From the NCBI RefSeq assembly GCF_003628505.1, contig NZ_RBZP01000005.1, forward strand, positions 1 to 64,000: a stretch of DNA of 64,000 bases, written 5' to 3'. The position numbers and the translations under genes were made by a program. Below the pieces are notes generated by a model. That model had not been told where the DNA came from and did no database searches. It was given only the letters and a program-made list of their open reading frames with translations. Positions 18,093 to 26,183 of the stretch are shown one piece after another. Within the stretch, counting starts at the first letter, position 1; each line of letters starts with the position of its first letter. Source of the DNA: Oceanobacillus halophilus. GTDB lineage: Bacteria; Bacillota; Bacilli; Bacillales; Amphibacillaceae.

Positions 18093-18908
18093 TTTGTTAC
18101 GTTTTTTTATTTTTGTTCCTGCAAAAGTGCCCACAGTAAAAATAACAATCTGGCTAATAAGGAGTAAGATCCCACCTTTTTGTTGTTCTGCTACAGGATC
18201 AAATGGGAGGAGTGATTGATAAAATTCTGGTGTTAAATATTCTGCATCTGGCAAACACACTACTAGTGAAGACATAAATAAGTCTATATCCGTATAGAGG
18301 GAATAGATGCCTTCTTTTGCCATTAGTAAAAAAATACTGTAGGGAATCATTAACAAAATGTTAACTAATCCATAAATAAGTTTCTGTTTATCAGACAATT
18401 TACCAGGTTTTAGAATTGGTATCCATATTAGGATTGCAGCAATAAAAATAATAAGTAAAACAAAATAATTTAAATATAAATCAAGCCGTGAATAACTAAA
18501 GATTGCAGGAACATGATAACCATAAAAAAGAAGATAGAATGTACTCATTGCGACCACCGGCTTAGTCATGACATTTATAAGATTATCCAATATATTAACC
18601 TGTTTAACTTGATTGAAAATCTCATTTTTAAATCCCACAATAAACAATGGTGGTGCAATAAGATATAATAGAATGACTTGAATGATATGAGTACTGAATT
18701 TAATTCTACCAATAATATTTAATGGACTTCCTAATGCTGCATACAGCGCAGCTATACCTGCCAAAAAGGCCATTGATTTCCATATAGAATGACTTTTAGA
18801 CGATGGCAATAATAAAAAATAAATGATGATTGCAAACGCCGAAAAGATAAATATTCCACCATTCCATAATGTAGAAGGATGAAATTCATCTAATATAATT
18901 TCTAACAT
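18087..18908 (-). CDS. ctaG: CtaG family cytochrome c oxidase assembly protein
   Basis: Polytopic protein of about 273 residues with seven hydrophobic segments and the family signatures GSPLNIIG (residues about 60-67 of the longer form), HIIQVILLYLIAPPLF and FLLMAKEGIYSLY. Caa3-type CtaG members help form active cytochrome caa3 oxidase. It is not beside other cta genes here but between a NarL-type regulator and an ABC exporter. The start is uncertain: ATG 18908 is taken, and TTG 18920 would add four residues; neither has a strong ribosome site. Some CtaG-family proteins outside cta operons have unknown roles. Confidence 0.75.
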   Translation of the reverse strand: MLEIILDEFHPSTLWNGGIFIFSAFAIIIYFLLLPSSKSHSIWKSMAFLAGIAALYAALGSPLNIIGRIKFSTHIIQVILLYLIAPPLFIVGFKNEIFNQVKQVNILDNLINVMTKPVVAMSTFYLLFYGYHVPAIFSYSRLDLYLNYFVLLIIFIAAILIWIPILKPGKLSDKQKLIYGLVNILLMIPYSIFLLMAKEGIYSLYTDIDLFMSSLVVCLPDAEYLTPEFYQSLLPFDPVAEQQKGGILLLISQIVIFTVGTFAGTKIKKRNKP

Positions 18909-19033
18909 CTTTACTACCAACTTTCTAACTCAATATTACTTCTATAAACTTGCAAAACTACCTTATAGAATAAGTATATAGGATATAAAATTCGATAAGG
19001 GAATATAGTTATAACAAAATAATGACAACTTGC

Positions 19034-19675
19034 TTATTCATCGCTGATCCCATTTTTTATTGCATATATGGCCAGTTTTGTGCGGTCTGCTAACCCTGTT
19101 TTTTGTAGGATATGGGTTATATGATTTTTAACAGTTCCTACAGACAAATGAAGGTTCCCTGCAATCTCTTTATTTGTAAAACCCTTTCCAACCAACTTTG
19201 TAATTGCTAACTCTCTCGGCGAAAGATCAATTTGTAATTCCTTAGATTTATTCGTTTTCTTTAATAATCGTGGAACAACTTTTGCAGCAACTTCATCATG
19301 GATGGTCATACCACCCTTCATACAGCTTTTTACAGCTTCTATTAACTTATCGGGTTCAGCCGTTTTTAAAAGAAACCCATTCGCTCCCTCTTCCAATGCT
19401 TGAAGCGCATAATCATCATCATTGAACGTTGTTAGTATTAATATTTTCACATGTGGCCATCGATGTTTAATTTTTCTGGTTGCTTCAATACCGTTCATAA
19501 CCGGCATCCTAACATCCATCATAACGAAATCAATCATATGTTTTTCAAGTATATGTATTGCGTCCTCACCATCTGCCGCTTCATGTGTAACCTGGATATT
19601 CGGGTCCTGCTCCAGTATTACCTTTAATCCTTGTCTCACAATTGTTTGATCTTCTACTAACAATACCTGTAACAT
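19034..19675 (-). CDS. Two-component response regulator, NarL/FixJ (LuxR) type
   Basis: 213-residue regulator with a receiver domain (residues 1-118; acidic pocket E8/D9, phosphoacceptor D54 in VMMDVRMPVMNG, T82 and K104-type positions) and a LuxR-type helix-turn-helix (LSPRELAITKLVGKGFTNKEIA...SVGTVKNHI). The long open frame extends 21 codons further, but ATG 19675 follows GAGGGGAA and lies one base after the kinase stop codon, so translation is probably coupled. By order and type it corresponds to LnrK (YfiK), which activates the adjacent exporter genes. Confidence 0.92.
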   Translation of the reverse strand: MLQVLLVEDQTIVRQGLKVILEQDPNIQVTHEAADGEDAIHILEKHMIDFVMMDVRMPVMNGIEATRKIKHRWPHVKILILTTFNDDDYALQALEEGANGFLLKTAEPDKLIEAVKSCMKGGMTIHDEVAAKVVPRLLKKTNKSKELQIDLSPRELAITKLVGKGFTNKEIAGNLHLSVGTVKNHITHILQKTGLADRTKLAIYAIKNGISDE

Positions 19676-19676
19676 T

Positions 19677-20630
19677 CTATTCCCCCTCATTTGGGATGGT
19701 CCCAAGCACAATAAATTCCTTTTCATTTTGATAAACATGTAGTATTCCGTTTACATCTTCCACACGCTGTTTCATGTTTCTTATCCCAAAACCATAAACT
19801 ATAGATTTAGAGAGATGAATCATATTCTTAATTTCAAATGATAGATCCCCTGTTGCTGATTTGCTTAAAATAACGTGAACTTCCCGAGAGTCACCATGAC
19901 GCATGGCATTTGTTAACGATTCCTGAATGGCACGATATAGGGCTACATTTTTCTGATTAGAAAGTGGAATGGATAATACACCTTGTTTAATTGTTAATTG
20001 AACGAGCATATGACTTTCCGCTTCTAACCTGCGAATCAGATGAACAACCGTAGAAATTCCCTCATTTTCTTCCGATTGAAGCGCTTTTACAGCTTGTCTC
20101 GTTTCCTCTAAGCTGTCCTTTGCCATTTTCTTTAACTCTTCATATGCCTCATTTTTTTGTTTAATGGATAGCATTTCTAATTTCATTATTAAAGCTGTTA
20201 AGCGATGCCCAACAGAATCGTGAATATCTCGAGCTATCTTGGTACGTTCCTCTAATCGAGCATTATGTTCTAATTGCATGTTCATCCGCTTTAGTTTTCG
20301 ATATTCTCCATAAAGTTCCTCATAAATCCCTTGCTGTTCTTTCCTATCTTTGGTCATTCCATAAATAACAAAAATTAGAAAGTCTAATAAGACACAATAA
20401 AGAATCAATTCCAGACCAAGAATTTCTTGGGTATACATAAGGAGAAGCATCATGACATTTACAAACACGAAATATCCAATCAACACCTTATAGTTGATGT
20501 AGAACATTGCATCCATTAATAAGAAGATTAAGATCAAAATACTTAAACTATTGTAATCAGTAACGAAATAACTATGAACAAAAGAAATGAATAGTAAAGA
20601 TAAATACAATAATAATACTGATTTATTCAA
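19677..20630 (-). CDS. Sensor histidine kinase, DesK/NarL-partner type (5' end apparently frameshifted)
   Basis: 317 residues in frame: hydrophobic segments to about residue 92, a linker coiled coil (about 95-130), HisKA_3 dimerisation domain with phosphoacceptor H137 in ARDIHDSVGH, and an HATPase domain (N box ESLTNAMRHGDS, GFGIRNMKQR). It pairs with the regulator one base downstream. The in-frame start would be TTG 20630 with no ribosome site. A separate frame just upstream (20623-20739) has a good ribosome site, encodes a fitting first membrane helix, and would join this frame if the run of seven T were six. The kinase is therefore probably disrupted, or expressed through slippage. Position matches LnrJ (YfiJ). 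Confidence 0.88.
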   Translation of the reverse strand: MNKSVLLLYLSLLFISFVHSYFVTDYNSLSILILIFLLMDAMFYINYKVLIGYFVFVNVMMLLLMYTQEILGLELILYCVLLDFLIFVIYGMTKDRKEQQGIYEELYGEYRKLKRMNMQLEHNARLEERTKIARDIHDSVGHRLTALIMKLEMLSIKQKNEAYEELKKMAKDSLEETRQAVKALQSEENEGISTVVHLIRRLEAESHMLVQLTIKQGVLSIPLSNQKNVALYRAIQESLTNAMRHGDSREVHVILSKSATGDLSFEIKNMIHLSKSIVYGFGIRNMKQRVEDVNGILHVYQNEKEFIVLGTIPNEGE

Positions 20631-20739
20631 GGAAAGAAGAAAAAAATAATATGCTGATTGGTATATTGAAACTTCCTAATCCAATTAAAAGTGTCCATAA
20701 ACCCATAAATGATACAAACCGAGCCCAGAATATCTTCAA
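20623..20739 (-). pseudogene. Displaced N-terminus of the sensor kinase
   Basis: 38-codon frame from TTG 20739, with AGAGGAAGAGGATGTG just upstream. It reads MKIFWARFVSF, a strongly hydrophobic helix (GLWTLLIGLG) and PISILFF, then leaves the kinase frame in a run of seven T (20640-20646) and ends at TAA 20623-20625. Removing one T would fuse it to the kinase as ...ILFFLLSLNKSVLLL, a natural-looking continuous membrane domain. It could also be a separate leader peptide with overlapping stop and start. Confidence 0.6.
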
Positions 20740-20904
20740 AACTTCACATCCTCTTCCTCTGCCTATTTTCTTTTAAACATACCAAAGAATTATGAGGATG
20801 AAAACAACAAAAGGGATAGAATAGATTGCCTAAACCGGACAGCTTTTATATGCACAACAAAGTATATTATGTTGGTCATCCTTTAGATTAACATTTGAGC
20901 AAAA

Positions 20905-21681
20905 GGCTCTTTTCTAAAGAATTGTTGCTTTTTGTAATATGACTTTGTTTCATATTTTGTATAGAGCCCTAATATCTTTAATTCAGAATACTACTCTGCC
21001 TCCGCTACGGAAATACACTCCGCTTTCCGCGGGGAGCTGGTGAGCCTCCTCCGTGCTGAAGAGCGTGTGCGCCTGCGTCTTCCAGTAATGCTTCGAAGCG
21101 GGCTTTCTCGGCGCAAGGGACAAGGGAGGTTATTCAAGTAGTTCCCTCACTACGTAGTCTCACCGATGCTCTTCTTCCCGCAGGACAAGGAACGCTTCGT
21201 CAGCGAAACATCGCACGCAGAAAAAAGTGGCCTTCTTTTTTCAAGGAATCTCCGTGTATTTCCTTCGCTAAATTTCTGCTCTACTTGATTTTAACTAGAA
21301 TAATTCTATTTTACGAGGAGCAATGCCCAAAACGCGACATTATAGACTATAGCTTTAAAAATATCTAGAGAGTATATCATAGCGGAGGCAGAATGCGGAG
21401 ACTCCTGCGGGAAAAGCACGTGTCCGAAGACCCCGCAGGACAAGGAACGCTTCGTCAGCGAAACATCGCACGCAGAAAAAGTGCTCTTCTTTTTCAAGGA
21501 AGTGGGTTTCTTCCGAGGAGGCTGAGGCCGTGCCCGCGGAAAGCGAAGTATTCTGCCGGAGCGATTGCCAGCAGAAAACATTCATAAGTGAAAGCGAGAG
21601 ATAATTATTCTGAATTAAATAAATCAGGAGCTTCTATCAACTGTAAAACTTCAAAAAGCAACAAACTATACAAAAATAGCT
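20905..21681. repeat. MITE-like element, full alpha-linker-beta form
   Basis: Longest copy (777 bp) and best reference for the family. Left end GGCTCTTTTCTAAAGAATTG, alpha module (about 21003-21270), AT-rich linker, beta module (about 21380-21565), right end ...GCAACAAACTATAC...AATAGCT. Both modules contain the same roughly 70-bp inner block (CCCGCAGGACAAGGAACGCT... to ...TTTTTCAAGGA). Flanks are GAGCAAAA (20897-20904) and ATGCAAAA (21682-21689), a 6/8 match. Short open frames inside are not credited as genes. The 160 nt before it show nothing further. Confidence 0.88.
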
Positions 21682-21688
21682 ATGCAAA

Positions 21689-21714
21689 AAAATAAGAGGT
21701 CCGTTACCTCTTAT
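21689..21714 (-). terminator. Terminator of the SAM hydroxide adenosyltransferase-like gene
   Basis: GATAAGAGGT...ACCTCTTATTTTTTT on the - strand, next to the stop codon. Confidence 0.8.
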
Positions 21715-21719
21715 CAAAA

Positions 21720-22571
21720 TCATACATCTACTTTTCTAAAACTGATTTTCCAATTATCTCCTGTTTCGATATGATATGCTTTAGCAAAAGACCCTTGATT
21801 TATTGCAACTCCAATTTTATCAAGTGAATTTACAAATAAAAGGGCTTCACCTAAACGACTATCTGCAAAGGAACGAACAAATTTTATCATATTTTTATAA
21901 AGATGCCGCTTATTATTCTCAATAGTAACCTCTAAAAAGTCACCATATAGAACCCCTGTCTCTACAAATAATTCCCGCTCTATGTTGGTCCACAGGTTTC
22001 CAAATCGTACATCTAGGATATCTATATTACCAGTGATTACTTTCTCTTTCTCTTTAACTTCTGTTTTGGCAAGGGGGAGTAAAGTCAAATTCTCCACACT
22101 TAGTTCCGGGCCGACATCCTCAAATGATATAATACCAGATGCTAGTCTTGCGGCTGTATAGACATAAACATCGCGACCATGAAATGTGTAAGATTCACCA
22201 GAATTCGGCAATCGATTGAATTCCTCCTCGATAATTCTTGCTTCGACAATTCCAAATTTATCTTTAATATGAGTTAGTGTCCCATTATCTGGAGTAACGA
22301 TATATTGATTTAACCCCGTTTTAACCACGACACTCAATCTGTCTGTCCCAACTCCTGGGTCTACCACAGATACAAAAACACTGTCTTCCGGCCAATATTC
22401 CACCGTTTGATAAAGTCTGTATGAGGCTTCCCAAATATTAAAAGGAGGAATATCATGAGTTAAGTCAAAAATTCTGAGCCATGGGTCGACTGACAGTGCA
22501 ACACCATACATCGCACTAACTGCTCCATCACTTAAACCAAAATCTGTTTGCAAGATGATATGTTTTCTCAT
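21720..22571 (-). CDS. SAM hydrolase/hydroxide adenosyltransferase family protein (DUF62)
   Basis: 283-residue protein with the complete motif set of the DUF62 family: QTDFGLSDGAVSAMYGV at the N-terminus, DLTHDIPPFN, VFVSVVDPGVGT, VTPDNGTLT, and TFHGRDVY. Members use water or hydroxide to split S-adenosylmethionine into adenosine and methionine, or halide in specialised fluorinases and chlorinases; the generic form is assigned here. It lies divergently from an NAD-binding dehydrogenase gene with a 169-nt shared upstream region. AGGGGGA precedes ATG 22571. Confidence 0.88.
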   Translation of the reverse strand: MRKHIILQTDFGLSDGAVSAMYGVALSVDPWLRIFDLTHDIPPFNIWEASYRLYQTVEYWPEDSVFVSVVDPGVGTDRLSVVVKTGLNQYIVTPDNGTLTHIKDKFGIVEARIIEEEFNRLPNSGESYTFHGRDVYVYTAARLASGIISFEDVGPELSVENLTLLPLAKTEVKEKEKVITGNIDILDVRFGNLWTNIERELFVETGVLYGDFLEVTIENNKRHLYKNMIKFVRSFADSRLGEALLFVNSLDKIGVAINQGSFAKAYHIETGDNWKISFRKVDV

Positions 22572-22740
22572 TGAAATATCCCCCTTATTGGTAGTAACTG
22601 CAGTTAAATGAACACATCGCCCATTAAAATTTCCTTAAGTTAACATGATTATACGTAATTTATTTCGCGATAGCAATATTTATATTTTTACTTTTCTAAA
22701 AATGATATAATCTAACTAAAATGAAGAGGAGTGGTAACAG

Positions 22741-23838
22741 ATGCAAACATATTTCATAACTGGTTATCCAGGATTTCTTGCAAGAAATCTCTTACAGCAA
22801 CTAATAAAAGATCACCGGTCCACTATCGAACATATTTATTTGCTGGTACTCCCTAAACTTAAGGAACAAGCAGAAAAAGAACGCATGTATTTTTCAAAAA
22901 CTGAAAGATTCGATGATGAAAAGATTACGATTGTTGAAGGAGATATTACGGAAGAAAAGCTGGCTATAAATAAGCAGATACAAGCGGAACTACAACAGAA
23001 TGTTACCCATGTTTTTCACTTGGCAGCAGTTTACGACTTAGCTGTTCCTGAAACGCTTGCCTATCAGGTAAATGTAAAAGGAACCGATAACGTCAATAAA
23101 TGGTTAAGAACTCTTTTCCATCTAGAACGTTACATCTATTTTAGTACCGCTTATATCTCCGGAACAAGAGAAGGTAACATATTTGAAAATGAATTAAACG
23201 AAAATCAATCCTTTCGTAATCATTATGAGAAAACAAAATTCAAAGCTGAAATTTTGGTAGACAAGTTAAAAACATCTATTCCAACTACCATTATCAGACC
23301 CGGAATTGTAAAAGGACATTCAAAAACTGGAGAAACCATTAAATTTGATGGCATGTATTTCTTGCTGAACTTATTCGATCGTATTGGATCATTGCCAATT
23401 ATTCCCTATTTAGGCGAAGGAAACGTGGAAGGTAATTTTGTACCATCGGATTATGTGTTAATGGCAACGAGCTATCTAGCTATTGATAAAATAGGAGAAG
23501 GAAAAACATATCATGTAACAGATCCGAATGCCTATACCATGAGAGAAATCTATAAAATGGTATGTGAAGCTTATCTAGGGAAAACACCAAAAGGCATTGT
23601 TTCAAAATCAGTAGCTAGTTTACCTTTATATTCAAAATTAGTTCGTAAATGGATTCGTATTGAGAAAGAAGCAATGGATTATTTTATCATTGACTCTTCC
23701 TACGATACAACACAAACTATTACTGATTTAGAGGGATCAGGAATTGAATGTCCAGATTTAAAAGATACCATAGAACCCATGATTAACTTTTACCGTAGAT
23801 ATAAACACGACTATAAAAGGCACATCCAAATCTCCTAA
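22741..23838 (+). CDS. NAD(P)-dependent SDR/thioester-reductase-like protein
   Basis: 365-residue extended short-chain dehydrogenase of the NAD_binding_4 (male-sterility, thioester reductase) type. FITGYPGFLARNLL is the Rossmann glycine motif, HLAAVYDL the second nucleotide segment, and YFSTAYISG...NHYEKTKFKAE gives the Y-x3-K catalytic pair. VIRPGIVKGHSKTG is a family segment. GAGGAG lies upstream of ATG 22741 and GATATAATC is a likely -10. Fatty acyl-CoA or other carboxyl-derived substrates are typical of the family; the specific one is unknown. Confidence 0.8.
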   Translation: MQTYFITGYPGFLARNLLQQLIKDHRSTIEHIYLLVLPKLKEQAEKERMYFSKTERFDDEKITIVEGDITEEKLAINKQIQAELQQNVTHVFHLAAVYDLAVPETLAYQVNVKGTDNVNKWLRTLFHLERYIYFSTAYISGTREGNIFENELNENQSFRNHYEKTKFKAEILVDKLKTSIPTTIIRPGIVKGHSKTGETIKFDGMYFLLNLFDRIGSLPIIPYLGEGNVEGNFVPSDYVLMATSYLAIDKIGEGKTYHVTDPNAYTMREIYKMVCEAYLGKTPKGIVSKSVASLPLYSKLVRKWIRIEKEAMDYFIIDSSYDTTQTITDLEGSGIECPDLKDTIEPMINFYRRYKHDYKRHIQIS

Positions 23839-23964
23839 TAATTGGTAGGACATTTTGAGTACTTAAAAACATTTTCCTCTACTATCATCTTATTAAAATA
23901 GCTAACAGTATAGTATTATTCTATCATTTTCTTACTATTTTAACTGTTATGAATTTTTGTGTAG

Positions 23965-23990
23965 TATAATATATTGAACAGGTCCTGCAA
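23965..23990 (+). promoter_or_regulatory. Toxin 1 -10 element and 5' pairing segment
   Basis: TATAAT at 23965-23970 predicts transcription from about 23977, so the mRNA would begin with GAACAGGTCCTGCAA (23976-23990). This segment is complementary, with one bulged base, to TTGCAGGAACCTGTTC at 24200-24215 in the 3' region. No convincing -35 is seen. Confidence 0.6.
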
Positions 23991-24040
23991 GTTAATAAAC
24001 ATGTTGGTTGCTTAAACCCTTAAGAAGGGGGTTGAAGCGA

Positions 24041-24130
24041 TTGATTCCAATTGACAAAACCATAGAGTTGATGCTCTCATTTGCCATGCTCGTGTTGTTA
24101 ATTGTGAACAACAACCAAGAAAAAAAGTAA
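24041..24130 (+). CDS. Small holin-like type I toxin (toxin 1)
   Basis: 29-residue peptide of the putative holin-like toxin (Hol-Tox) kind: polar start MIPIDKTIE, one hydrophobic helix (LMLSFAMLVLLIV), and a charged tail NNNQEKK. TTG 24041 is chosen because AAGAAGGGGG ends 9 nt upstream; TTG 24032 in the same frame would touch it. The stop codon lies inside a strong hairpin (24126-24161) that would act as terminator of an antisense RNA on the - strand. Membrane-damaging type I toxins of Bacilli (TxpA, BsrG types) have this size and topology. Function is inferred from architecture. Confidence 0.7.
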   Translation: MIPIDKTIELMLSFAMLVLLIVNNNQEKK

Positions 24131-24279
24131 TCCGCTCCGATTCCCCCCGGATAAGATTACTTTTTTTCAGGAAACCCTGAAGTAAAGCAGCCCAATTTGT
24201 TGCAGGAACCTGTTCGAGTCGTAAGTGCAGGAACTTACGGCTCGTTTTTAGGGCACCCATATGAAGCACACTATATATG
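24121..24279 (-). ncRNA. Predicted antisense RNA antitoxin 1
   Basis: On the - strand TTGAAT (24305-24310) and TATAAT (24282-24287) are spaced by exactly 17 nt, giving a start near 24277; the -35 overlaps the 3' end of the glycosylase gene. The transcript would run to the hairpin AGTAATC...GATTACT followed by a T run near 24121, about 155 nt, covering the last toxin codons and the whole 3' region of the toxin mRNA. Confidence 0.6.
24215..24249 (+). terminator. Terminator of toxin 1 mRNA
   Basis: CGAGTCGTAAGT...ACTTACGGCTCG stem followed by TTTTT. Its left arm adjoins the segment complementary to the mRNA 5' end. Confidence 0.75.
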
Positions 24280-24295
24280 ATATTATATTGCTAAC

Positions 24296-24802
24296 TCAGA
24301 TATGATTCAAAATTTCACTCCATGCTTCCACTTTTTCCGAGTATGATTTATTGTATCGTCCAGGAATTGGACTGCTGGAAGGCAATTTCATAACTTCAAC
24401 ACCATTAAGTTGATTGACATCGAAATGTTTTAAGAAGGTTTGATAAGACTTTGTTCCATTACACCCAATAAATGAAATTGACGGATATTGTTCAAGCAAA
24501 CCTATCATATTGTTTGGTACTTCATCCATAATGTCTGCATCCAGACTCCCTTTCCGATAACAAGCTGCAATCGAATCCCATAAGGCAATATGATGCTTTT
24601 TTACAAAATCCACTCGTTTTTCATATTCTGCAATCGGCTCTTCGTTAAATAATTCAAATAATATGGGCCAAAAATGGTTGCGAGGGTTTCCATAATATTG
24701 CATTTTTTCAAGGGATTTGACACTTGGCATCGACCCTAGAATCAGCACCTTTGGATTCTTAGGTAATACTGGTGGAAAGGATAGAATCTTCTTGTTCATC
24801 AT
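24296..24802 (-). CDS. DNA-deoxyinosine glycosylase (UDG superfamily family 6)
   Basis: 168-residue single-domain base-excision enzyme. LILGSMPSVKSLEKMQYYGNPRNHFWP is the diagnostic segment of the hypoxanthine-DNA glycosylase (HDG) branch of uracil-DNA glycosylases, with N in place of the classical catalytic aspartate; SISFIGCNGTKSY and LPSSSPIPGRYN form the C-terminal DNA-intercalation loop. It removes deaminated adenine from DNA. ATG 24802 is followed by another ATG; AGGGGTAG precedes both. Confidence 0.85.
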   Translation of the reverse strand: MMNKKILSFPPVLPKNPKVLILGSMPSVKSLEKMQYYGNPRNHFWPILFELFNEEPIAEYEKRVDFVKKHHIALWDSIAACYRKGSLDADIMDEVPNNMIGLLEQYPSISFIGCNGTKSYQTFLKHFDVNQLNGVEVMKLPSSSPIPGRYNKSYSEKVEAWSEILNHI

Positions 24803-24873
24803 TACTACCCCTGTCTATTGTTGAGTTTCAAATTTCTCATCTAATATTTTCTACAGCATAGCATAAATACAAA

Positions 24874-24930
24874 TAAAAAAAAGGCTATAAAGCCCTTCAG
24901 AAATTTTCATTTCAGCTACGGCTTTATAGC
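24874..24930 (-). terminator. Terminator of the 24979-25461 gene
   Basis: GCTATAAAGCC...GGCTTTATAGC long-armed hairpin followed by a run of T on the - strand. Confidence 0.75.
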
Positions 24931-24978
24931 AAAAAGGATAGAACCGCTTCTGAAAACCTCATAAGACTGCTCTCTTCT

Positions 24979-25461
24979 CTATTGACTTTCTTTCCTTGGT
25001 TCTTCATGCAACTCATTCTTATTCTTCTTATTTGACAGTTTTTCCTTAATAACTAATAACCAGCGTTTCATATGTTGATAAATATATCTATTCCAATAAT
25101 GAGCGATCTTATTTCCTAACCAGTTTAACCTATCATAAACGTACGGTATTTTATAAGCTTTAATTAATAAATCTGCCAAAACGATAAGGAGCCAAATCGA
25201 TATGTAAACATAACCAACCGCAATGAAAATTGCGAGCCAATGATCCGCCTGCAGCTGTATCATTATATATTCATATGGGCTACCTTCTGTTCTTTGCACA
25301 GTATAAACAAAGGAAATCAATGGAAGTAAAAGAGAAAAAATTAATGCGATAGCTGCTAATGGACTAAATTTTCGAATAACCCAATATATGATACTACTTA
25401 TTAATACTAGTGAAAGAATAATACCATATAGAACCCAAAAACCTGCTGGCATACTTTCCAA
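24979..25461 (-). CDS. Hypothetical membrane protein, 160 residues
   Basis: Not recognised. Three hydrophobic segments (about 8-28, 32-55 with LAAIALIFSLLLPLISFV, 76-101) are followed by a basic, tyrosine-rich cytoplasmic tail (YWNRYIYQHMKRW...KNKKNE). Translation starts at TTG 25461 behind AAGGGGAGTG. It has its own terminator and sits among unrelated - strand genes. Nothing suggests transfer or damage. Confidence 0.7.
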   Translation of the reverse strand: MESMPAGFWVLYGIILSLVLISSIIYWVIRKFSPLAAIALIFSLLLPLISFVYTVQRTEGSPYEYIMIQLQADHWLAIFIAVGYVYISIWLLIVLADLLIKAYKIPYVYDRLNWLGNKIAHYWNRYIYQHMKRWLLVIKEKLSNKKNKNELHEEPRKESQ

Positions 25462-25572
25462 TAGTTACACTCCCCTTTTCAAAAAATGGTGTTAATACTA
25501 TTATAATATAAAAAAATACTATTATTATATAATTCTGTAAAAAACTCTATCATCCTTTAAATTTTTATCTAT

Positions 25573-25603
25573 AAATAAAGACTCCCAATAGCTTATGGGA
25601 GCC
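25573..25603 (-). terminator. Terminator of the 25611-25967 gene
   Basis: GGCTCCCATAAGCTATTGGGAGTC hairpin followed by TTTATTT on the - strand. Confidence 0.75.
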
Positions 25604-25610
25604 CAACGCA

Positions 25611-25967
25611 TTAATTTGCTCTTAAATTAGCGATGACATTAAAACCAAAACAAAAAATTCCTATTACCGTTACTACCCCTCCTATTGTAGCAAGTGGAAA
25701 AAATAGCGGGCTCACTTCTAAGATTGCAAGTGCAATAGATATCATCATCACTGGAAGTCCAATGTTATGAAGCCAAAAGTGTGCTTTTGCTGCACCTGTT
25801 TCGGCAAGCTGTGGAAATAAAATATAAAATATACCGGCGATAGCTAATGACATCCAACCTAATAAATTTAAATGCGCGTGAACACTTGTTAATGTAAAAA
25901 CATGAAAGATGGACATATACAATCCAAACAAAATTCCTATCATAAAATAAACTACTGCAATTTTCAT
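25611..25967 (-). CDS. Short heme-copper-oxidase subunit I-like membrane protein
   Basis: 118 residues, four transmembrane helices. VHAHLNLLGWMSLAIAGIFYILFP resembles a subunit I helix carrying heme-ligand-like histidines, and WLHNIGLPVMM a second one; small proteins of this kind are annotated in Bacillaceae as cytochrome-c oxidase-like. It is far too short to be a full oxidase and may bind heme or act in assembly. ATG 25967 follows GGGAGTGAAG; an earlier in-frame ATG lacks this spacing. The 200-nt upstream region is AT-rich and shared with a divergent transporter gene. Confidence 0.65.
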   Translation of the reverse strand: MKIAVVYFMIGILFGLYMSIFHVFTLTSVHAHLNLLGWMSLAIAGIFYILFPQLAETGAAKAHFWLHNIGLPVMMISIALAILEVSPLFFPLATIGGVVTVIGIFCFGFNVIANLRAN

Positions 25968-26183
25968 TAACTTCACTCCCACACCTATCCCTCCCTTCCT
26001 TCTTTTTGACTAAGTCCAATTTATTATATGTTCATTAAACATTCGATTATGTTATATAATTCAGAATTATTAGGTATATAATTAAGATGAATACTTTTAT
26101 TTTTTTAATATCTCTTTTTATTTACAGCAAAAACTCTGTTATCCTATGCTATAATTTGGAATTTTGATTAGGAGGAATACTTT

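Noticed and set aside
21306-21587. Arginine- and serine-rich open frames inside repeat elements (also 28223-28432, 38107-38371, 58173-58412, 17532-17753)
   Set aside because: They follow the palindromic GC-rich cores, appear on both strands, lack ribosome sites and change frame between copies.
24012-24269. 85-residue - strand frame across the first toxin locus
   Set aside because: It runs through two terminator hairpins and the antisense RNA promoter region and has no protein-like features.
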